From Ruegeria lacuscaerulensis (GTDB lineage: Bacteria; Pseudomonadota; Alphaproteobacteria; Rhodobacterales; Rhodobacteraceae), in contig NZ_WQDY01000010.1 of NCBI RefSeq assembly GCF_013033355.1, positions 62,001 through 126,000 on the forward strand: DNA of 64,000 nt. The letters run 5' to 3'. The notes beneath the pieces are model-generated. The model saw only the letters and a list, made by a program, of their open reading frames with translations, searched no databases and had not been told where the DNA came from. Both the position numbers and the translations under genes were made by a program. Below, piece by piece: positions 34,858 to 43,563 of the stretch (the first letter of the stretch is position 1; every line of letters starts with the position of its first letter).

Positions 34858-35124
34858 ATGATCGTCGCAATCCGTTTTCTGATCCCCTTACTGGTCATTC
34901 TGACAGTGATTTATGTCGGGTTGTCGATCTATTCCCGTCTGATACGCCGTCGTAAACTGATCGCACATTGGGAAAAGAAAGGGCTGCACGGCGATCGTGA
35001 CGCATTTCTACAGCGGGGGATGCGGCAGTATGATAACTCGTTTCGAAAGAAACTGTTGCTGGGTGTCTATGTCATCCCGCTGGGGGGCATTGCCCTGCTG
35101 ATCTATATAACAAATTTCATGTGA
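34858..35124 (+). CDS. Small membrane protein with central basic loop
   Basis: 88 residues: an N-terminal helix (FLIPLLVILTVIYVGLSIY), a basic cytosolic loop SRLIRRRKLIAHWEKKGLHGDRDAFLQRGMRQYDNSFRKK and a C-terminal helix (LLLGVYVIPLGGIALLIYI). It starts immediately after the preceding stop and lies 11 bases before the DUF1523 gene. No function known. Confidence 0.65.
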   Translation: MIVAIRFLIPLLVILTVIYVGLSIYSRLIRRRKLIAHWEKKGLHGDRDAFLQRGMRQYDNSFRKKLLLGVYVIPLGGIALLIYITNFM

Positions 35125-35135
35125 GGGCCGAATAG

Positions 35136-35783
35136 ATGGTCTATATCAAATGGGCATTCATCATCGTCTTCTGGGGGCTTGTTGCCTCGGTTCTGGAATA
35201 CACCCTGCCGCAGCAGGATGTGGTGCGGATCGTCAAGACCGAGGTGCGGCGCGTCGATTTCGGTGAGAACTCGATCTTCTGGGCGCAGCAGGATACCGGG
35301 CAAGAGGGCGCGCAGACCGTCAATCGCGATGTGCGCTTTGTGGAAACCTTCCGCCCCAATGGCAAACCGCGTGTTTACCGCAATGAAGATACCGGCTGGG
35401 GATGGCCACCATACTTCAAACTCGATAGTTCGAACCTGCAGGCCGAACTGACCAATTTGGTCTCGACTGCGGATAACCCGCAATGGGTGGTGCTACGCCA
35501 TTACGGCTGGCGTAATCAGCTAATGTCGATCTTTCCAAATGCTGTTTCTGTTCGCCCGGTCGATAGCCCCGATGTACGGCTGATACCTTGGTTCAACATC
35601 ATTTTCCTGACCGTCTTTTTCGCGATCGTCTGGGCCATATGGGTGCGTTGGCGCAGGTTCCGCGCGGCGCGGGTCGATCCCGTGATCGAAAACGTCGAAG
35701 ACGGGTTATATGCCGCCGGGGATGCGATTGGAGAGCAAAGCAGCAGGTTCAGGAAGTGGCTGGATAGCTGGAAATCCAAGTAA
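35136..35783 (+). CDS. DUF1523 family membrane protein
   Basis: 215 residues with a membrane anchor at each end (about 5-22 and 152-170) and a periplasmic domain between: LPQQDVVRIVKTEVRRVDFGENSIFW, DVRFVETFRPNGKPRVYRNEDTGWGWPPYFKLDSSNLQAE, then SVRPVDSPDVRLIPWFNI. These match DUF1523, a family I know mainly from Rhodobacteraceae. The cytosolic tail is amphipathic and basic. It closes the eleven-gene cluster; the next genes, of the flagellum, converge on it. Confidence 0.85.
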   Translation: MVYIKWAFIIVFWGLVASVLEYTLPQQDVVRIVKTEVRRVDFGENSIFWAQQDTGQEGAQTVNRDVRFVETFRPNGKPRVYRNEDTGWGWPPYFKLDSSNLQAELTNLVSTADNPQWVVLRHYGWRNQLMSIFPNAVSVRPVDSPDVRLIPWFNIIFLTVFFAIVWAIWVRWRRFRAARVDPVIENVEDGLYAAGDAIGEQSSRFRKWLDSWKSK

Positions 35784-35836
35784 TCCCGTTCTTCTTTCGC
35801 GAAAGGCAGGATGGGGCCCATGGCCCCGCCGAACCC

Positions 35837-36931
35837 TTAACGCACCACGAATTCCGCGTGCAATGCCCCAGCGGCTTTGATCGTTTTCAGGATATCGATC
35901 ATGTCGCGGGGGGAAACGCCTAATGCGTTCAGGCCGGCAACAACCTCAGATAAGGTTGTTGCCTCGGGGATTTCAGCCAAACCAGTCCCTTCTTCTTCTT
36001 CGATCCCGGCGATCGTTCTGGGGACAACAACTGTTTCACCACGCGCAAACGGGTTGGGTTGTACTGCAATAGGGGCTTCTTCTACCGTGAGGGTCAGGTT
36101 CCCCTGCGAGACTGCAACGCGCGAAATGCGGACTTCTTGGCCCATGACAATCGTGCCAGAGCGCTGATCCACGACGACGCGCGCTTTGGTTTCCGGCTCG
36201 ACCAGAATGTTTTCGATCCGACCCAACGCATGCGCAGTCGAGATCGACTGTGTCGCGGCAATGTTCAACTCCACCGTGCCAGAATCTCGCATGATGGCAA
36301 CGGGGCGATTAAATTCCGTGTTGATTGCAGACTCAATCCGGCCAGCAGTAGTAAAATCCGGCTCTCTGAGCGCCAGCCGCATTTGTGTCAGTGACGAAAG
36401 GTCAAAATCAATCTCGCGCTCGACCCTCGCCCCAGAGGGGATGACGCCAGAGGTCGGAACCCCGCGCACGACAGACGCGGCTTCGCCCTCGACAGCGGCA
36501 CCACCTGCCAGAACGGTGCCTTGGGCGACCGCATAGATCTGACCGTCCGCTGCGTTCAAGGGCGTCATGATCAGGGTGCCTCCTAAAAGACTGTTGGAAT
36601 CCCCGATGGCTGAAACCGTCACATCAATCTGGCCTCCGACCCTGGCAAATGGTGGCAAGCTGGCGGTTACCAACACGGCGGCCACGTTCTTGGGCCGAAA
36701 ATCCTCACCGTTCACGTTCACGCCCAAACGCTCGAGGATGTTGGACATGATTTCCTCGGTGAATGGGGAATTGCGCAGCCCATCCCCTGTTCCGTTCAGG
36801 CCAACCACAAGGCCATAGCCGACAAGGTCATTTCCCCGAACACCATCAAAGTCCACGAGATCTTTCAACCGGATCGCGCCGGCCGAGGCCAGACCAGGCA
36901 GCAACATCAAAATGAAAACCAGAACTCTCAT
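35837..36931 (-). CDS. flgI: Flagellar P-ring protein
   Basis: 364 residues with a signal peptide (MRVLVFILMLLPGLASA). The conserved start of the mature part, IRLKDLVDFDGVRGNDLVGYGLVVGLNGTGDG, and the C-terminal TTLSEVVAGLNALGVSPRDMIDILKTIKAAGALHAEFVVR are diagnostic. FlgI forms the ring around the rod in the peptidoglycan layer. It is last of the fliI-motB-flgE-flgK-flgL-flgI block and overlaps flgL by four bases (ATGA). Confidence 0.97.
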   Translation of the reverse strand: MRVLVFILMLLPGLASAGAIRLKDLVDFDGVRGNDLVGYGLVVGLNGTGDGLRNSPFTEEIMSNILERLGVNVNGEDFRPKNVAAVLVTASLPPFARVGGQIDVTVSAIGDSNSLLGGTLIMTPLNAADGQIYAVAQGTVLAGGAAVEGEAASVVRGVPTSGVIPSGARVEREIDFDLSSLTQMRLALREPDFTTAGRIESAINTEFNRPVAIMRDSGTVELNIAATQSISTAHALGRIENILVEPETKARVVVDQRSGTIVMGQEVRISRVAVSQGNLTLTVEEAPIAVQPNPFARGETVVVPRTIAGIEEEEGTGLAEIPEATTLSEVVAGLNALGVSPRDMIDILKTIKAAGALHAEFVVR

Positions 36932-37935
36932 CTCAGGAAGTTCACCAGTGACAGGTTCGCGTTGCGAACGGTTACGGAATACAGGCTTTCCAATTGAAAC
37001 TGGACTGTCTGCAACTGCGCAGCGGTTTGATAAGGGTCCGCGGCAATCAGTTCGTTTCGACTGAATTCAAGGCTTGTCATTGCTGCGCTGTTGCGTGTTG
37101 CCGCCTGATCAATTCGGGCTTCTGCTGCACCGACCAGAGCGCGCAGGTTTACTGTTTCATTTTGCGTGTTGGCCAGATCGACACCCAACTGCTTGAACAG
37201 CGCGGTTCGTTGATCGCGGGGTAGGTTCAATGCGTTATCCGAAACCAGAGCAGCGACAGCGATGTCCCTGATCGCGGCCTTCAGCGCCGGGTCGGTCGCA
37301 GTTACCGGTATGTTGACGCTTTCATTCTCAGAGATTTGCATCGCAGAAAGCGTTGCCGCCGAACCCTGGTAAATAACCGCGTCAAACCCCGTGGGGTCAT
37401 TGAACCAGTCTTCCGCCGCCTGCTGAATATCTGTTGCCGTGACCAACCCGGTCAACTCGGCCTCAAGCGCTGTCAGAAGCGTGTCTGCGGTCGGCAAGGG
37501 TGAGACATCCGTTGCTGCGCCTGAAAACAGACTGCGCCCCCCGGCACGGGTGTTCAGTGCTGAAATGATCGTGTCCAGCTCATTCCTTGCCTGTACCGAA
37601 GCGTTTTCGTGGGTAACCGCTTGATTGGACGTGCCAAAAGACAAAAGTGCAGCGGTTATCTCTCCGACCGAGTCGTCAATCGTCGTCAGGCTTAGCTGCA
37701 TGGCATCGGTGAACAAGCTGGCCTCGGCAGTTGAGACTTTGAATGCCTCAAGCTGTGACAGACTGCGATCGAGATCAAGCAGATGAGAATAGTCCCCGTC
37801 CAGACGGCCACTGACGTCCTGCACTTTGCCCGTTGACATTTCGTAGGACAGAGTTTCGATCTGGGTTTTGATTTCGGTTGCGCGGCTTTTCAGAGTGAGG
37901 CCGCGCGCCAAATCACCTATAGATGTCAAAGTCAT
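36928..37935 (-). CDS. flgL: Flagellar hook-filament junction protein FlgL
   Basis: 335 residues. N-terminal TSIGDLARGLTLKSRATEIKTQIETLSYEMSTGKVQD and C-terminal QLQTVQFQLESLYSVTVRNANLSLVNFLR are the flagellin-like coiled-coil ends of FlgL. It joins hook to filament with FlgK. The ATG at 37935 has GAGG eight bases upstream; a GTG two codons earlier would overlap the flgK stop. Shorter and more divergent than enterobacterial FlgL, as usual in this group. Confidence 0.88.
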   Translation of the reverse strand: MTLTSIGDLARGLTLKSRATEIKTQIETLSYEMSTGKVQDVSGRLDGDYSHLLDLDRSLSQLEAFKVSTAEASLFTDAMQLSLTTIDDSVGEITAALLSFGTSNQAVTHENASVQARNELDTIISALNTRAGGRSLFSGAATDVSPLPTADTLLTALEAELTGLVTATDIQQAAEDWFNDPTGFDAVIYQGSAATLSAMQISENESVNIPVTATDPALKAAIRDIAVAALVSDNALNLPRDQRTALFKQLGVDLANTQNETVNLRALVGAAEARIDQAATRNSAAMTSLEFSRNELIAADPYQTAAQLQTVQFQLESLYSVTVRNANLSLVNFLR

Positions 37936-37937
37936 GA

Positions 37938-39389
37938 TCACAACCTCAGCAGTGTTTCCATCAACTCATCCACGACCGAGATAAGCCGCGCGTTCGCTGA
38001 ATAGATCTGTTCAATCTGGATCAGACGCTGAAGCTCCTGATCCGTGTCCACGCCTTGTTTTGCTTCGATCTTGGTCATCTCGAGCTGGGCGCTATTGGCG
38101 AAAGCCAGACGTTGACTGGCCGTGTGCGCATTCGCACCGGTCCTGGATAGAAGCGCCTCGGTCAGGTCGGATGCGCGCATGTCTCCGGTCCCGAAAGGGG
38201 ATCCGGCTACCGGTCGCGCTTGCGATAGAGCGGCCCCGAACGCCTGCAATTGCGTGGCGTTTCCGGGGTCTCCGGGGGTTATTGCCCCTAGGCCTGCGCG
38301 CAATTTCCAGCTTTGGCCGCCGTTGTCAGGATCGACAATGGAATTCAGGTTAATCCGCGAGGCCAGCCCGGCAGGCGCAGTCGGATCAAAACGATTGCCT
38401 TCATCAGTGAACAACCCTGGATCGGTGGCCAGCGCCGTAGGGTCCAGACCCGGTGTTTCAAACCGCTCGATCAGATCGAGCGCGACCGTGTCCAGATTAC
38501 CCTGGGCCTCAACAGCAAGCTCATCGCGGATTTCGAACTCAGCGGCAAGAGCACCCCCTTTGATCTGCGCGTTGTCACCGCTGGTGCGAACCGGGTTTCC
38601 GTTCATCTGCAGGCCCGACAACAAGCCGTTTGCCACAGTCATATGGGGCTTGGTCTCGCCAGTTGTGGTGAACGTAAACTCGGCTGCTGTACCTTCAAGC
38701 AAGATCAACCCTCCATCCGAGTAGATGGACACCTGATCATTGGCCCGAGGCACAACATTAACTGGAATAACCTCGTTGACTTGATCGATCAGAACCTGCC
38801 TTTGGTCCAGCAAGGCTCCAATCTCACCACCGGCGTATTTGACGGCGGGAATTTTGGCATTCAATGCCTCAATGTCGGTCAACGTCTGGTTCAGCCTGTC
38901 GATGAATCGACCAATTGACCGATCTGCGTCCGACCGCAGATCACGCAGCCCTTCCGAGGCAGCATTCAGACTGTTTGCGAGATCGCGACCCGTGCGGGCA
39001 ACCTGATCCAGACGCTCTGACGAGTCGGGCAGACTGGACGCGGTAATCAAAGCGCCGTCGAAATCGGCCAGACGGGCTGCAAGGGATGTGGCGTCATCCG
39101 GGGTGCCGACAAGTCCCTCCATTCTGCTGTGAAAACCTGAAACGGTCGATTGACGTGCCAGTTCGGCATCTGCGGTGCGGCGGTTGGCTGTTAGCACAGG
39201 ATCCTGGTTTCGAACCACGCCGACGGTTCTAACGCCATGGCCAGAAATCGTGTTCGTCGTCAGTTCCAAACTTCTGCGTGCATAGCCGGGCGTTAGCGCG
39301 TTGGCGATGTTTTCGGACACTACCGAGGCGCCGCGGCTGGCGGCCGTAAGACCGCCAATGGCATTGTTCAGGGCCGTCGACATGTTCAT
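37938..39389 (-). CDS. flgK: Flagellar hook-associated protein FlgK
   Basis: 483 residues. The N-terminal rod/hook signature ALNNAIGGLTAASRGASVVSENIANALTPGYARRSLEL and the C-terminal LQRLIQIEQIYSANARLISVVDELMETLLRL identify an axial hook-associated protein; its length and position before flgL fit FlgK (HAP1). It sits between hook and filament. It lies 33 bases downstream of flgE on the same strand. Confidence 0.93.
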   Translation of the reverse strand: MNMSTALNNAIGGLTAASRGASVVSENIANALTPGYARRSLELTTNTISGHGVRTVGVVRNQDPVLTANRRTADAELARQSTVSGFHSRMEGLVGTPDDATSLAARLADFDGALITASSLPDSSERLDQVARTGRDLANSLNAASEGLRDLRSDADRSIGRFIDRLNQTLTDIEALNAKIPAVKYAGGEIGALLDQRQVLIDQVNEVIPVNVVPRANDQVSIYSDGGLILLEGTAAEFTFTTTGETKPHMTVANGLLSGLQMNGNPVRTSGDNAQIKGGALAAEFEIRDELAVEAQGNLDTVALDLIERFETPGLDPTALATDPGLFTDEGNRFDPTAPAGLASRINLNSIVDPDNGGQSWKLRAGLGAITPGDPGNATQLQAFGAALSQARPVAGSPFGTGDMRASDLTEALLSRTGANAHTASQRLAFANSAQLEMTKIEAKQGVDTDQELQRLIQIEQIYSANARLISVVDELMETLLRL

Positions 39390-39422
39390 GGCACGGGTCC
39401 TTTCGCTGGGTTAGCGCCGAAA

Positions 39423-40718
39423 TCAGCGTTTGATGTTGGTGGTTTCCTGCAGCATCTCATCGACCGTCTGGATGACTTTCGCGCTTGAAGAGTAAGCCCG
39501 CTGCGTTTGGATCATCGAGGTCAGTTCGGTCGCGACATCGGTTGTGGATTCCTCGCGCGCGAAAGAAACCAGATCACCCGTCGGACCTTCGCCCGCATTC
39601 CACAAAAAGAACGTGCCGCTTTCGCGCGACGGTGCATAGGTTTGGCTGTCCAATGCCGTCAAACCGTTGGGATTTGGAACATCTGCCAACGGAATCTGGA
39701 ACATACGGCGGCTGACGCCAGTGTCATAAAACGCGTAGACATAGCCGTTCTCGTCGACCTGAACACTGGTCATCGTTCCCACAGCTGACCCATCCCGAGT
39801 GATCGAAACCGGTGCAAATGTATCCGACAACTGTGTGATCCCATCTGCGTCGCCGATCTGGCCGATATTAACCTCCATCGGGCCGCCCGCTACGTTCACC
39901 ACAACGCTGCCGGTGGCAGGGTCATAAGCACCGCCCGAAACTGCCGTGACGCTGGCAAGGGTGCCGCCTGCTGTCCGGCTGTCGGTAAAGGTCAAAGTAT
40001 ATTCCCCGATCACCGCGCCGCCCGAAGCCGAATCGCGCATGATCATGGTCCATTCATTGCTGGACCCTCTTGGGGGAACGGTGGGCACCAGTTCGATATC
40101 GATGCTTTCCGATTTGCCCAGATTGTCAAAATATTCGACGGACAGAGGTTGGCTGTCCCCAGATGCCCCTGCATCCGTTGCGGTAGCAGGCAAGTTCATC
40201 CGCAAGTTCATCCGCGTGGTTGGCGCGCCAGACAACTGATTGACACTAAGTTGAATGGGCTCCAGCGCGGCGGGCGTGTCACGTGGTACCGCCGGGATGG
40301 ACCCGTCAGGATTTGCCCGCCAGCCCAGCAGAACCAAACCGGATTCGGTGACCAGATACCCCTCTTCATTGGTGCGAAACGAACCGGTTGTGGTCAACAA
40401 CATCTCGTTCGAACCACCCGCGATCTGGGAACTGGGACGCACCGGTAGCATCCCACGCCCGCGTACTGCAAGATCGGTCGAGTTGTTCGTCGTTACCAGC
40501 GAGCCGCGCTGGTCGATCAGTCGCTGGCTGGTGGTGCGCACACCGCCCGCCGAATAGCTGCCGCCTTGGCCAGACGTGACCATGGAATGAAAATCAGTTT
40601 CAACCCGCTTGTACCCAAAGGTGGATGAGTTGGCGATGTTGTCGGAAATCGTTGCCAACCGATTTGCATTGGCCTTCAATGCAGCCACGCCAGCATTCAA
40701 TGAAGATGAAATAGTCAT
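39423..40718 (-). CDS. flgE: Flagellar hook protein FlgE
   Basis: 431 residues. N-terminus MTISSSLNAGVAALKANANRLATISDNIANSSTFGYKRVETDFHSMV, an internal FlgE D2 region rich in SVxxVSGGAYDPATG, and the C-terminus ELTSMIQTQRAYSSSAKVIQTVDEMLQETTNIKR are typical. It polymerises into the hook. The ATG at 40718 with AGAAGGG is preferred over an earlier in-frame codon at 40754. A CtrA-like box lies 55 bases upstream, so it may have its own promoter within the block. Confidence 0.95.
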   Translation of the reverse strand: MTISSSLNAGVAALKANANRLATISDNIANSSTFGYKRVETDFHSMVTSGQGGSYSAGGVRTTSQRLIDQRGSLVTTNNSTDLAVRGRGMLPVRPSSQIAGGSNEMLLTTTGSFRTNEEGYLVTESGLVLLGWRANPDGSIPAVPRDTPAALEPIQLSVNQLSGAPTTRMNLRMNLPATATDAGASGDSQPLSVEYFDNLGKSESIDIELVPTVPPRGSSNEWTMIMRDSASGGAVIGEYTLTFTDSRTAGGTLASVTAVSGGAYDPATGSVVVNVAGGPMEVNIGQIGDADGITQLSDTFAPVSITRDGSAVGTMTSVQVDENGYVYAFYDTGVSRRMFQIPLADVPNPNGLTALDSQTYAPSRESGTFFLWNAGEGPTGDLVSFAREESTTDVATELTSMIQTQRAYSSSAKVIQTVDEMLQETTNIKR

Positions 40719-40772
40719 GGGCACGCCCTTCTGTTGCGTCAATCCTTGATGCAACAGCTAACGCGCTGGGCC

Positions 40773-40788
40773 TTAACAGCGCGCTAAC
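40773..40788 (-). promoter_or_regulatory. CtrA-like box upstream of flgE
   Basis: TTAA-cagcgcg-CTAAC deviates by one base from the CtrA consensus TTAA-N7-TTAAC and lies in the 98-base gap between motB and flgE. CtrA commonly controls flagellar genes in Rhodobacterales. Confidence 0.45.
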
Positions 40789-40816
40789 AGGTAAAATGCG
40801 TCCTATCCTTTTCATA

Positions 40817-41653
40817 TCAGGAATTGCGCAGAAAGATGATCTCGATCCTGTTATTGCGCGCCGCCATCGGGTTCTCATCATGTATTTCGCGATCCGCGTG
40901 ACCGGTAATCCGATCCAGTCGAACTGGTTGAACACCTTTATCCTGAAGCATCTGACGCACTTTCTGCGCGCGAGATGTCGATACTGTCCAAACCGGATTA
41001 CTGGCCACCACGACCGGAGACGAGCCAACGTGGCCCTCAACCGCGATATTGTTGGTCACAAGGTCCGAAGAACGGGCAACCAATAGCGCCAGAGCACGCA
41101 TGATCGCAGTCGGTGTGTCGCTGCCCGATTCGAAAAGCGGTTGATCCTCTGTGTCGAACAGTTCGACCACCAACCCTTCATCGGTCACTCGCGTGACAAT
41201 GTGTTTCAGCACCTTGTCCGAGACCATGCTCTCTCCGGTTCGTCCCATAAGTCGCGCTTCAAGGGTCGAGAACTCCTCGGTGCTATGCTTGCCCCCTTCA
41301 TTGGCGACACCGATCGACCCCCGTGCCTGACGGGCGGCGGTGGGGCTGCGCTGACTGGCACCCGAGCCATCCATGACCATGGTCAATTCCGAAAACATGT
41401 TGTTGCCGCCAAAGGCTCCGTCGCCTCCGCCCGAGACTGGATTCACCGGAATCGTTGGCGAGAAATAATCCGCCAGCCCTTTGCGTTGTTGTTCCGTCGT
41501 TGCATTCAGCAGCCACATCAACATGAAGAACGCCATCATGGCCGTGACAAAGTCGGCATATGCCACTTTCCACGCGCCACCGTGGTGGCCTTCGCCACCT
41601 GACACACGTTTCTTCTTGATGATGATTGGCGCCGCATTGGATTGCGCACCCAT
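40817..41653 (-). CDS. motB: Flagellar stator protein MotB
   Basis: 278 residues. One N-terminal membrane helix with the proton-carrying aspartate (Asp34 in AYADFVTAMMAFFMLMWLL), then a plug/linker and an OmpA-type peptidoglycan-binding domain (TSRAQKVRQMLQDKGV..RITGHADREI..NPMAARNNRIEIIFLRNS). With MotA it forms the torque-generating ion channel. No motA is adjacent. The ATG at 41653, eight bases after AAAGG, is preferred to a GTG seven codons earlier. A consensus CtrA box precedes it. Confidence 0.93.
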   Translation of the reverse strand: MGAQSNAAPIIIKKKRVSGGEGHHGGAWKVAYADFVTAMMAFFMLMWLLNATTEQQRKGLADYFSPTIPVNPVSGGGDGAFGGNNMFSELTMVMDGSGASQRSPTAARQARGSIGVANEGGKHSTEEFSTLEARLMGRTGESMVSDKVLKHIVTRVTDEGLVVELFDTEDQPLFESGSDTPTAIMRALALLVARSSDLVTNNIAVEGHVGSSPVVVASNPVWTVSTSRAQKVRQMLQDKGVQPVRLDRITGHADREIHDENPMAARNNRIEIIFLRNS

Positions 41654-41701
41654 CTCCACCACCTTTTCTATCACCCGACTACAGGGGTAGCCGGGCAGGT
41701 C

Positions 41702-41717
41702 TTAAGGTGGGTTTAAC
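41702..41717 (-). promoter_or_regulatory. CtrA box upstream of motB
   Basis: TTAA-GGTGGGT-TTAAC is an exact match to the CtrA full-site consensus TTAA-N7-TTAAC, in the 83-base gap between the fliI stop and the motB start. A third TTAA follows three bases later. Confidence 0.6.
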
Positions 41718-41736
41718 ACTTAAAACTGTTCGGATT

Positions 41737-43077
41737 TCACTGTCGCGCCAGCGTGGACCCGGCCCGTCGCAGGATCAGCTGCAGGTGGTTGAAGCTGTTC
41801 TTGATTCCATCTGATTCAGATTTAGCAAAGAAAGCATCCAGTTCCTCATGCACCCGCACGGCCTGATCCAGTAGCGGGTCCGCGCCCTCGGAATAGAGCC
41901 CCGCCTTGATCATCACCTCGGATTGTTCATAGCTGCCGACCAGCTTGCGGGCCTCGGCGATCATGCGGTTTTCATCCTCGGACGCGGCACCCGGCAGGCT
42001 GCGCGAGACCGAGCGGCTGAGGTCGATGGCCGGGAATCGCCCGCGCTCTGCAATTTCGCGGCTCAGGACAATATGGCCGTCCAGCACGCCGCGCAAAATA
42101 TCGGCCACGGGTTCGTCCATGTCCGATCCGGCCACCAGAACACTGAACACGGCGGTGATATCGCCCTGATCCGCTGTGCCCGGTCCGGTGCGTTCGCATA
42201 GACCGGCGATCAGCGGTGTAACCGACGGAGGGAAACCGCGCAGGGACGGGGATTCGCCCATGGCGACGGCGATTTCGCGATGCGCCTCGGCAAAGCGGGT
42301 CACCGAATCGGCCAGGAACAGCACGTTCAGCCCTTGATCGCGCAGATATTCAGCCACCGCCATCGCCGACCAGGCGCAGCGTCGGCGGGCCAGCGCGGAC
42401 TGGTCCGAGGTCGCGGCCACCACAACCGACCGTTTCATCCCCTCGTGCCCAAGCGCGTGTTCGACGAATTCATTCACCTCGCGCCCACGTTCCCCAACCA
42501 ACGCGACGACAACGGCATCCGCCTGCATCGACTTGGCCAGCGTGGCCAGCAGCGTCGACTTACCCACGCCCGAGCCCGCAAACAGCCCAACGCGCTGTCC
42601 TTGCACCACCGGCAGCATGGTGTTGAGCATGGCCAACCCCGTCTCCATCCGCGCGCCCAGTGGTTTTCGGGCCACGGCGGGGGGCGGGGCCTGCATGATG
42701 TCGCGCTCCTGCGTACCAGAGAGCAGAGGTTTGCCATCCAGTGGTTTCCCGAACGGATCGACCACCCGCCCCAGCCAATGCATCCCCGGCGCAAACTCAG
42801 GCGTCTGCTCTAGAATCACCCGGTCGCCCAGACAAACGCCATCAGGTGCGGCGGTGGGCATCATGTGGATCAGGTCCGATTCGACATGCAGCACTTCTCC
42901 GGCCAGATCGGGGCCGTTGCGCCGCCGCAGGGTCAGGTGATTGCCGATCCGTGCTTGCCCTTCAAGTCCCTGAATTTCAACAACTCCACGCGCCACGCCG
43001 GACACACGCCCCATATGGCGCACGGCGGAAAGACGGTCGAATTCGCATTTCAGAAAGCTTGGGCCGAGATCGGACAT
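41737..43077 (-). CDS. fliI: Flagellar export ATPase FliI
   Basis: 446 residues. F1-ATPase beta-like core with Walker A AGSGVGKST (167-175), Walker B in VLFLADSVTRFAEAHREIAVAMGE, and ERGREVNEFVEHALG; the C-terminus LLDQAVRVHEELDAFFAKSE is FliI-like. It energises export of flagellar subunits with FliH and FliJ. I chose the ATG at 43077, which follows GGAGAACC and gives MSDLGPSFLK; a longer frame to 43485 runs antisense through flgB and is not real. It is divergent from flgB with 87 bases between. Confidence 0.95.
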   Translation of the reverse strand: MSDLGPSFLKCEFDRLSAVRHMGRVSGVARGVVEIQGLEGQARIGNHLTLRRRNGPDLAGEVLHVESDLIHMMPTAAPDGVCLGDRVILEQTPEFAPGMHWLGRVVDPFGKPLDGKPLLSGTQERDIMQAPPPAVARKPLGARMETGLAMLNTMLPVVQGQRVGLFAGSGVGKSTLLATLAKSMQADAVVVALVGERGREVNEFVEHALGHEGMKRSVVVAATSDQSALARRRCAWSAMAVAEYLRDQGLNVLFLADSVTRFAEAHREIAVAMGESPSLRGFPPSVTPLIAGLCERTGPGTADQGDITAVFSVLVAGSDMDEPVADILRGVLDGHIVLSREIAERGRFPAIDLSRSVSRSLPGAASEDENRMIAEARKLVGSYEQSEVMIKAGLYSEGADPLLDQAVRVHEELDAFFAKSESDGIKNSFNHLQLILRRAGSTLARQ

Positions 43078-43126
43078 CGTGGGTTCTCCAACGGGTTTCT
43101 GAAAACGGTTTCTAAAGGAATCGGGG

Positions 43127-43141
43127 TTAAGCCTTGATTGA
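43127..43141 (+). promoter_or_regulatory. CtrA-like site in the fliI-flgB divergent region
   Basis: TTAA-gccttga-TTGA matches seven of eight positions of the CtrA repeat pair and lies 24 bases upstream of flgB in the only promoter region available for the plus-strand basal-body operon. Confidence 0.35.
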
Positions 43142-43164
43142 AATTGATCGAGGGAGAAGCTCCG

Positions 43165-43551
43165 ATGTTCTATGACCTGAACGTCTTTAAGACAGCGCAC
43201 GCAATGGCAACCCATGCCGGGCAACGGCAGGCGGTAATTGCGCGCAACATGGCCAACGCGGATACGCCGGGCTACCAGCCCCGCGATCTTGAGGCCTTTC
43301 AAAAAGCATTTGAAATGACCGGGCGCGGGGCTGCGATGACCGCAACGCGCGCCGGGCATTTGAACGGCAACAACGCGTCGCAGCCCTGGGCCGAATATGA
43401 CGTCGCGCCTTCGGGTGATCCCAATGGCAATGGTGTGTCCGTCGAGGAAGAGATGTTCAAGGCGGTCGAGGTCAAGCGCCAGCATGACCGCGCGCTGACC
43501 ATCTACAAATCCTCGATGAACATCCTGCGCACTAGCCTCGGTCGGTCATAA
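43165..43551 (+). CDS. flgB: Flagellar basal-body rod protein FlgB
   Basis: 128 residues. The rod signature RQAVIARNMANADTPGYQPRDLEAFQKAF and a C-terminal KAVEVKRQHDRALTIYKSSMNILRTSLGR identify FlgB. First gene of the plus-strand operon encoding rod, ring and export parts. The ATG at 43165 follows GGGAGAAG; an earlier in-frame codon at 43138 has no such site. Confidence 0.95.
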   Translation: MFYDLNVFKTAHAMATHAGQRQAVIARNMANADTPGYQPRDLEAFQKAFEMTGRGAAMTATRAGHLNGNNASQPWAEYDVAPSGDPNGNGVSVEEEMFKAVEVKRQHDRALTIYKSSMNILRTSLGRS

Positions 43552-43563
43552 GGAGGCAACCAG

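Noticed and set aside
27785-35783. Genomic island or prophage
   Set aside because: No integrase, tRNA, direct flanking repeats or phage genes are present, and the large genes have host-like composition. Modular insertion of small genes is favoured over transfer of the whole cluster.
41737-43485. Extended fliI of 582 residues
   Set aside because: The extra N-terminal part is read antisense through flgB; the ATG at 43077 has a ribosome-binding site and gives the family length.
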